From Pseudoscleropodium purum (Eukaryota; Streptophyta; Bryopsida; Hypnales; Brachytheciaceae), in assembly GCA_963969395.1 (NCBI GenBank), contig OZ017797.1, forward strand, positions 17,546,001 to 17,610,000: 64,000 bases of DNA. Direction: 5' to 3'. The position numbers were made by a program, and so were the translations under genes. The notes below the pieces were generated by a model that saw nothing but the letters and a program-made list of their open reading frames with translations, made no database searches and was not told where the DNA came from. Each line of letters begins with the position of its first letter. Positions within the stretch are counted from its first letter, which is position 1. Of this stretch, positions 56,724 through 64,000 are shown in pieces.

Positions 56724-58454
56724 TTAACCCCTAAAAGACCAAGAACCCCCTCAAGGGACTTTTAGGAGTTTGGATAGGTTCTTATGCCCTTCATTTATTA
56801 TTAAAAAAATTTTGAAACTTTTTTACAAGAAGTTAAACTTAATAGCTTTGTAGGAATGTAATTTTTTAATTCAATTGGTGCTTGGGAGAAAAAATTATGC
56901 CACCTTAAACATAATTTCCATGTTGTCAAGTAGAAAAAAAAATCCACAAAAATTTGAAATTAAATTTTAATTTTGTTTCTCTTAAAGATTTTATTTTTGT
57001 CTACATGTGAAGCTTTGATTCGTTCCATTTGGATTAGTGATGTGAAAGTTATAAACAATCTTGTTTTTTTGGCAATCTAAATATCTTCTTGAAAAAATGT
57101 CTTATTGGATTCATTTCTAAAAGCAATTTTCACAATTTTTCCAAAAAATTATTTGATGAGGTTAAATTTTCTTGCTTAACCCCTAAGTGCCCAAGCCTTT
57201 TCAAGTGTGTTTTGACTATGAAAAAAGAGCATGGGCTTATAGTTAACCTTAATGAAGCAAATTGTATTTTTTTCAAAATCTAACCATATAGCTATTTAAA
57301 GAGCTTTCTTATTAGTACATCCACCAATTAAGAGTGAAAAATTGCATAGGAATTGTGAGATTATAACAAGATAAATGTACATTTTCTAATTTTAGTATAC
57401 TACTTCTCCCCACAATGTTTTAAAAATTTGCACATAAATTTATGTTGGAATTGGAAGTGACATGAACAACTACAAATTGTGTTAGCACACTAAAATGCAC
57501 TTTCAAAAAACTTAATTTCACATGAAAACCTATGAAATTCACTATACAATCTCCCTAGCAATTGTTGAAATGCAATTTTTTTATAAATATAAATTGCAAA
57601 TAACTCCAAATCAACACTTAAATTTTTAAATTTTCAATGGTGAAAATCATGAAAATACTAAGCTCTTTCTATTGGGACCATTTTCAAATCAAATGGATAA
57701 GTACAAGTTTTTAGATCTCAAATCAAATGAAATTAGCAAAGTTGGAAAAAAGAAGTAAAATTAGCAAGCTTTACTCTACTACTAATGGACATACATGGCT
57801 TTGAGGACCTCTCAAAAAGCATATGTTCAACTTTTTCAGTGAAAAATGAAAGTTTTCAATAGTTAACCCTAAAAATTGTTCCCCAAAATATTTTAAATGG
57901 TCATACGAATTTAAATGCCGATTCCAAAATGACCCTCAAATTTCAGATTTGACCATATATGGTCAATTAGGTAGTTAAAGGTTAAACAATATCACCAATG
58001 GAATCATTGTATTTCACTCTCATCTTAGAGCTATTAATGATTTAGCTTTTTTGTTAATCTTGAACCTACCTCTACTTAATAATTTTTTAAAGAATAATAA
58101 TCAAGTGTGTGTTTTCTAAAAAAAAATTCTTAGACTTTTTAATCAATTATTCAACACAAAAATATTTCAATTCAAAGTCTTTAATGCAAAAAAATTTCAC
58201 AAATGGTGGTCAAAGTAATTTGAAATTTCAAACCATTATTCAAAATTATTTTTTTCTAACTTTGAATGCTTTTATCTTCCAATTTATAAAATAAAACTTC
58301 ATAAAGTATTTGCTATGCGATCTCAAACAAGTACAAGATCCTATGGTTAGATTCTTAAAATATTTTTATTTTATTTTATTGGAATGAAAGCATCAAAAAT
58401 GGTAGTTTTGAGTAGGTTTTGATAGAAAAATGGCCTTTGTCCATTAGGGGTTAA
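56724..58454. mobile_element. TTAA-flanked element D with a nested element
   Basis: Left end TTAA-CCCCTAAAAG at 56724, right end ATTAGGGG-TTAA at 58454. The flanks of the right half (ACAAGATCCTATGGTTAG..., TGGTAGTTTTGAGTAGGTTT) match those of elements A and B. The nested element at 57176-57985 splits it; removing that and one TTAA leaves 925 bp, the same as element A (926 bp). It lies inside the LRR pseudogene. Confidence 0.8.
57176..57985. mobile_element. TTAA-flanked element E nested in element D (~810 bp)
   Basis: Starts TTAA-CCCCTAAGTGCCCAAG at 57176, like the ends of element F (18042-18686). The right end is degraded (AGTTAAAGG-TTAA at 57982-57985), so the exact right edge is less certain. 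No ORF. Confidence 0.6.
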
Positions 58455-59156
58455 GCTAATATAACTAAAGCTCTAAGTTATAGTGTGGCATGTGGATGCT
58501 TGATTACCCATCTTTGGTAAGGAAGCAAACACAACCAAGTTCATAGTTTTTATCCACTTTTGACTTAAGGAAGTGTTGTGAATGCAGTCCATTGTACCTT
58601 CCAAGCAATTAATCTTGCTAATATTTCCTAATTTTGTGGATGGGCAAAAGAGATTGGAATGGACAAAAGAGATTAGGAAATTCTAATCTAGATGCCTAGA
58701 AAAATGTGAACCTTGAGAATATCTGTTGGGACTTAGGGTCCATTTTTTGACATTTTTTACTCATTTTTATGAATAAATTATGGTCAAATTGGCCATTCAA
58801 GTGACTTTGCAAGAAAATGGGATAGAATCATAAGTAATAGGGTTAATACCCTGAAAGCATTGAAAATGCTCTAAATATGCTCATTGTGAGTATTAAGTAT
58901 CTTGCATAGGTGTTTAAGAGTCAAATTATGGATTGGGAGCAATCCCAATTCTAATCAAAATATAAGGACAAAACACTTAGTTAGAGGCTACCTGGAATTT
59001 TGACAGTAAAGGTGCATGCAACAAAGATTGGCTAAAAATGATAGAGTTGGAGTCACTTTAGCTCCCCTAGTAACTTAAGAAACCCACAATAAGAAGCTAG
59101 GTGAAAATTACAAAGGAAAGGTGAAACATGGGAAATAACCATTGGGTGTAACCATT

Positions 59157-59211
59157 AGCAATCACCTACTTGTAAGTGAAAATCCACGACAATTACAAGT
59201 AGGCGATTGCT
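59157..59211. repeat. 19-bp hairpin in the LTR
   Basis: AGCAATCACCTACTTGTAA (59157-59175) and TTACAAGTAGGCGATTGCT (59193-59211) pair over 19 bp with one mismatch and a 17-base loop. It lies in the upstream (U3-like) part of the probable LTR. Confidence 0.85.
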
Positions 59212-60044
59212 ACAAAAAGAAAAGTGTTTCTAGCTTAGAAACATGCCAAGAATGTAACAGTGAAGCCAGATCGTCAAGATTCCCTAGTGTGGGAATGGTT
59301 CCTCCTACTCCAAATTAAAACCAGGAAGGGATAAATTCTTTCTCCTAGAAAAAGTGCAAGTTGGACACATAAATTTGCACAAAGTAATTGGGGACCTTCT
59401 AAAGGTTATCCAAAAAGTTTCATAATTTTTTAAATTATGGAACACGATTCTATGGGAAGTCAACTAGAATCACCAAAATAGGGAAAAATCATGGAAATTC
59501 ATTTGGTGATGGTAAAATCCCACTAAAAATTAGGACAATGTGTTTTAGTCTAAATAAGAGCCTAATTAAGTTTCATGACATTCTAACATCGTTAACTATC
59601 CAAATCGGCAGCACTAACAGATTTTAACAAAATTCCAAAAACATTCTATAGTTGACCAACAAATCACGATCATATGGAAGCCAATTTAAGTCATCTTGGA
59701 CTCTTTGATTATATTCTTGGACCTTTTGGACAACCCTAGCTAGTCAAAATTAGCAAAATCCACAAACTCCAAAAGTTAGTTAGTTCATCTTTTTCATTAG
59801 ATTGAAAACATTGTCTTTTGTGAGAATTTTGGCTTGGGAGTTGAGGATTAGGGGTTCCCTAGACTAAAAAGGGTCCTTTGAAGCCAATGGCAAAGTCCAT
59901 TTTTCATTTGGAGTTTTTCTCCAAAAGATATGGAAAATTCAACAATAGGATAGAATTAGGCGTAGTAATTGTTAGTTTTAGTGATTTTTAGTTTACTTAG
60001 GTAGTTCTTTATGTAAAAGGAGGTAAGCGAGAGCCCCGAAAATT

Positions 60045-60050
60045 TATAAA
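60045..60050 (+). promoter_or_regulatory. Candidate TATA box of the LTR
   Basis: TATAAA in AATTTATAAAAGGGCTCCC, followed by a pyrimidine-rich stretch about 15-30 bp downstream, as in plant retrotransposon promoters. Confidence 0.5.
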
Positions 60051-60532
60051 AGGGCTCCCACTGACTCCCTTTCCACCCCCTTTCTTTTATTTGTGTTTTG
60101 TTTGAGACCCACCAACTTGTCTTTACCTCCTTGTTTATGTGGCCACTTAAGGCTGATTTCTTGCATTCTGTACCTTGCCAATTTTGTTGGCACTATTTAG
60201 TCTTTGATCTTATATTATCAAAGCAATTATTGTTGAAATACATTGGAGCATTTAGCTCCCTTCCGTTTATGTTTTGAAAACCATTTCCAAAGACATAGGG
60301 GTCTTTTGGAGGGTTTGGTCATCCATTGTGTGTTTTTTTCTTTAGAATATACACTAATCCGCTTATGTTACTTGCATTTGAATCTTCTTAGACGGTGAAG
60401 CTTCACTCCTAGAGCAAACTTCCCACTTAATCCATTGTTTTAGTTTCATTAACAAAAAGGGGCTAGACCAAAGCTCTGCCCAAAAAAATCCAATTTGTTT
60501 TGTTTAAAAGATTTCCCCAAAGGGAGAACCCA

Positions 60533-63500
60533 GTGGCAACAACTGCCAAGGTATTAGAATTCAGTAGCTAGTATTGAGCCAGTATCAAACAATTACTATA
60601 TTGCAATCAACCAGCCAATATTGAGCCAGTATTGGTGAACTATTAACTAGTCACTTGGCCACCCAACTGTACACCCAAATTAATTAAACCGACCCCCAAA
60701 ACACCTAGTTGGTTGCTTGAGAGGGGGGCGGACACCTTTTTTCACATACATACATGCGGAGAGGACAGATTTGGGTTTTCTTATGATTTTTGGAACACTA
60801 GACTTAGGCCTGAGTTTTGCTTAAACCACTCGAATCAAAAAGAAGAAGTGAGTACAGAACACGCACCAAGGAATGGACTTCATGATAAAAATGGAGCATG
60901 AAATGATTGATGATGTGAAGGTAAGTGCCTAATCTCTACTCCCTAATTGTGTTTTGATTTTCCAATTAAGATTCAAATTCGATTAACAATTAGGACCGTA
61001 GGTAGAATTAGGATCAGGCCTTAGATTAATTTTGAAATTATACTTAGAGCCAAGAAATCCATAGAAAATTTTCATAGCTTTCTAGAAAGATATTAAACAT
61101 AAAATTTCGATAAAAATTGAAGAAGTAGTGAGTGAATGAAGTTAACTCTAAAAATGGATGAAAATTTAGAAAATCATCCAAAAAAATTATTTTGAAGTAT
61201 TTTAGAATCTATCTAGAACTGAATTTGAGAGGAAAGATAATAGTAAAAAATCAAAATCAAAAGAAGTTGAGGGCATAGTTAAATTTTGAATTTCCAATGG
61301 TAATTAGGAATTAAGTGAAATTGATAAACCAGTCATTGGTTAAAATTTCTCATAAAAACCCTTACCTTAGATAAAAACATTAATTTATGTCTAAAGCTTT
61401 TAATTATAGGACATTAGTTGTCACAATAAATCAACTTAACAATCAAAGATAAAAAACACCAAAGAATCTAACACTTAGATTTTTACCACCACTTGTGGTA
61501 CAAATTTAATTAACAAACAACCTAGAAATTAACAATAGAGAGTACCTAGGAAGAGAAGTAAGAGATAAATTGAAAGTTCAATTACTTCAACAAGAAAAGG
61601 TAACAAAATTAAGGTGTATTTTGATGAACAATCAACGGTCAAAATTCACCAATAATCTTCAACATTTGAAGTAGTTGATTTAACTAGACTAAGGCAAAAT
61701 TTTAGAACATTGAAAAAGGAAAGAATAATTTACATCAAAAATAGAATTGAAATCATATAAGAAAATTAAAGAAGTAATTTCCATAAAAAGTAGGAAAAAT
61801 AGCATTTTATCAAGAAATCTTTCAAAAGATATTCTAACTCCATGTTTAAAGTAGAAATTTACAAGGTATAATCTCACAAACAACAACTAGACTTCATCTA
61901 AAATCCTAGAAAAATCTTGAATAACCTTAGGTAAAATGAACACTTGAAGTGGAGTAGGTAAGAATTAATCAAATTATATTAGCAACTACCCCCAATCCCC
62001 TTTTCTTTCCAATATCCACAATTAGGATCATTAGTAAAATTTAGTATAAAGCTCCATTGCTTGGAAGGCTAATTGTTACTACAAACCAAATCACCTATAG
62101 AACTGAAGATTTACATAGAACCTAGTTGTGTTTATTTGGTCTCTTGGGTGGAGATCAAAACACTCACAAAAAGTAGTGAAGTGACTTGCCAACTAACTGT
62201 CAATTATTGGTTTGTAGTGGCCAAGGGTGAAATTCTATAGTTTTACTTACCTCTCCTATGTTGTGGGTGGTTGGCACCAACACCAATAATCCCCACTAGC
62301 TGGGATTGGAATTTTCTAAGTTCCTTTTGTGAAACCCTAAACCACCTTCTACTTTTAACTTCTAGTAATGCTCTAGGTTTTTTGCTTCTAACGTTAACTC
62401 TTGGTTCTACTACTAATTCTAAATCTTGGCCTCTAATTCTACCACCAAGGTTATCCTTCCTAATCTATGAGTCTATGACTCTACATTCCCAGTCTTTACT
62501 ATCCTTTACTTGCTAATCACGGATTAGAACTAACTAAAAAATCAATGCTAATTAAAGTGAAACCACCAAGGGTTAAGTTAATGATTCACTTCATCACTGT
62601 TGGTGTTAAAAATAGTCTTGTCCATGTCCGCCTCCACGTAGTCTATTGTAGCCTTTAGACTACTTGGTTTCTCAGTGGTTTGGAGCTCACCACTTTATCT
62701 TCCAACCCACATCTATTACACCGTGTACTCTAACTTCCTCCTTCTCTTCTTTTCTTTCTCCAATTGTCCTTCTACATTAGCACTATTCCACCAAATGCAT
62801 TCATAGTGGCCTTACAACTATAGATTCAAATTCCAAGGCCCCTTAATGGTGCTCTTCCTCCTTCTTACATGTTCCTCCTTTATGTCATACTAATCCAACT
62901 TCTAACGGTCACCATGGAGCCCCATAGATTTCCTACCTAATCTAGTTGCTAGTGCACTATATATTCACCTTCTTCCTCTTTGTTTTCTATTTCAATCTTC
63001 CCTTTCTTAATCCCCTTCCATTACTTGTAGTTGGCCTTGGTTGGTGAGAGAGAGAGTTGGAATGGATACGTGTGTAAGGTAGTGTAGAAAAGATTCCTTT
63101 CTTCTCTTCCTTCTTATTCTCTTTCCCCTTTTTTTTATACATTGCTTTGTTTTTTTAGACTTTGAATTGAAACCCTCCACTGTTGAATCCTCCCATTATT
63201 GGACCCAGTGTTTTGATCTCCATTCATGAGACCAAACAAGCACAACCAAGTTTTATGTTTAAATTCTAATTCCTATAGGTGAGTGGGTTGTAGTAACAAG
63301 CTACTTTTTAAGCAATGGAGTTTTTTACTAAATCCTATTATTAATTCTACATTGTAAATGCTTAGAATAGAATTGTTTTTTTGTTAAGCCCACCAGATAA
63401 TTGAGGTTTAAGCTAAATGGAATTGGGTTTTTTTTAATGTTTTTTCCAAATGTTTTAGATGTCTTGGGTGTTTACCGTAATTTTGCTGTTATCTTATCTT

Positions 63501-63980
63501 TAGTTAAGATTTAGTTCTTTTTAATCTTCTTTTAAGAGGAATAATGAAAATGATTATTGGAAATTTTGGTTTTTATTTATTTATTTTTATCTCTATCCTA
63601 TTATTTTGATAATTTTTTATTCTTTGTTAGTAAATTAACTATTACTTTCACTATTATTGATTAACTTCTATTTTTACCTATGTGGGCTAAAGTGTTTTTA
63701 TCTTGATAAATTATGGTTTTATATATCAAGGTTAAAACATAAATTACTTTTGACTTTTGATTAAATGTTATTGATGGAGAAAATTTGGGTTGTTGTTTGG
63801 TTCACCAAAAATCCTTCTGTAATTTTTTTTTACCCATAACGTCCAATTGAAATAAAAATTATATTTCCACGTAGATAATCAGATTTTCTATCTTGTGGGA
63901 AAGTTTCAAAACAATTCACCAAAAATTGAGATCATAGGAACCTGCCCGAAATCTGATTTGTCCCCCAAGGGGACAATGGG
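60533..63980. other. AT-rich sequence downstream of the LTR, no gene supported
   Basis: No reverse transcriptase, integrase or gag motif was found on either strand. 62330-62520 is rich in 'cttctaa/ctctaa' words. 63045-63055 has a short (GA)n run. If this was the interior of the retro-element it has decayed beyond recognition by eye. Confidence 0.4.
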
Positions 63981-63994
63981 ACTTTAGGGGTTAA
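63981..63994. mobile_element. Right terminus of another TTAA element
   Basis: ACTTTAGGGGTTAA at 63981-63994 is the canonical right end. Just inside it lies GTCCCCCAAGGGGAC, a small hairpin whose CCCC(T)CAAGGG core also occurs near the left end of element D (about 56744-56761). I could not find a matching left end upstream in the window. Confidence 0.5.
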
Positions 63995-64000
63995 ACAATC

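Larger units (their letters stand above)
55146..58720 (-). pseudogene. LRR receptor-type pseudogene split by two TTAA elements
   Basis: On the minus strand, plant extracellular-type leucine-rich repeats run through 58720-58455 (LGNISKINCLEGTMDCIHNT), 56723-56369 (FVNLTILKVGNTSLSGNLLK, YLNLN, NHFEGQ) and 55705-55146 (LTKLRTLNLERYHNIGPIP, LDELHLGNKKLNGHIP, LTVLLLSQNQLMG, LIKLDIRSNNF). The frame ends with TAG at 55146-55148. TTAA elements interrupt it at 56724-58454 and 55706-56368. Scattered stops and shifts show it was already decaying or decayed later. No transmembrane or kinase part is visible, so it may be an LRR protein end or a truncated receptor. Confidence 0.75.
58724..60532 (+). mobile_element. 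Probable LTR of a Ty3/gypsy-like retrotransposon
   Basis: Starts TGTTGGGACTTAGGGTCC and ends AGGGAGAACCCA, that is TG...CA, over about 1.8 kb. A promoter-like TTTATAAAAGGG lies at 60043-60054. One base after the end comes TGGCAACAACTGCC, which resembles the TGGCGACTC-type primer-binding site of Tat-lineage elements but with mismatches. No second LTR and no gag-pol sequence is seen in the remaining 3.4 kb, so this is either a degraded element or one continuing beyond the window. Confidence 0.5.

Noticed and set aside
57861..57875. Possible further element start TTAACCCTAAAA inside element E
   Set aside because: Lacks the fourth C and has no matching right end; treated as part of E.

Overview
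The window reads as nuclear DNA of a land plant with an AT-rich, transposon-laden genome. The evidence is: spliceosomal GT..AG introns in several loci, a plant-type TMEM230 gene, a decayed CDC48B-type AAA ATPase, LRR-receptor, hAT-transposase and LTR-retrotransposon remnants, and telomere-like TTTAGGG/CCCTAAA motifs. I cannot name the species; a large-genome or seed-free plant is only a guess. There are no tRNA, rRNA or CRISPR features that I can see.

Only one gene looks intact: the TMEM230-like gene (CDS about 43472-43852), lying in an island of clearly higher GC (about 41350-45200). Everything else that codes is broken by stops or frameshifts.

Layout: 271-1346 is a tandem array of about 115-bp units, each carrying a 20-bp palindrome. 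1414-6480 is a degenerate intron-bearing gene with a DNA N4/N6-methylase-like fold, and two CACTA-type MITEs sit in its introns. 8685-9143 is a foldback element. 10303-14506 is an intron-containing CDC48B pseudogene. 16519-18686 holds two TTAA-flanked elements. 19920-26783 (minus strand) is a hAT transposase pseudogene followed by a degenerate RING/coiled-coil gene. 26990-30222 (plus strand) is a Gly/Tyr-rich tail and a degenerate kinase-like gene with GC-rich tandem repeats and a TATA box upstream. 31980-33620 is unrecognised decayed coding sequence. 35351-37960 has local duplications. 46060-48980 (minus) is a second transposase-like pseudogene. 49729-50146 is an unrecognised coding remnant. 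50291-53316 is a 3-kb structure bounded by 280-bp inverted repeats. 54169-54615 is a hairpin with nearly perfect 120-bp arms. 55146-58720 (minus) is an LRR pseudogene split by TTAA elements. 58724-60532 is a probable LTR.

The most striking system is a family of non-coding elements with ends TTAA-CCCCTAAA...TTTAGGGG-TTAA. Two of them interrupt the LRR pseudogene, and removing each with one TTAA copy rejoins the LRR reading frame, which independently supports a TTAA target-site duplication. One element (57176-57985) is nested in another (56724-58454); subtracting it gives 925 bp, against 926 bp for the copy at 16519-17444. This is piggyBac-like (or Sola3-like) target choice, but no transposase for it is visible here.
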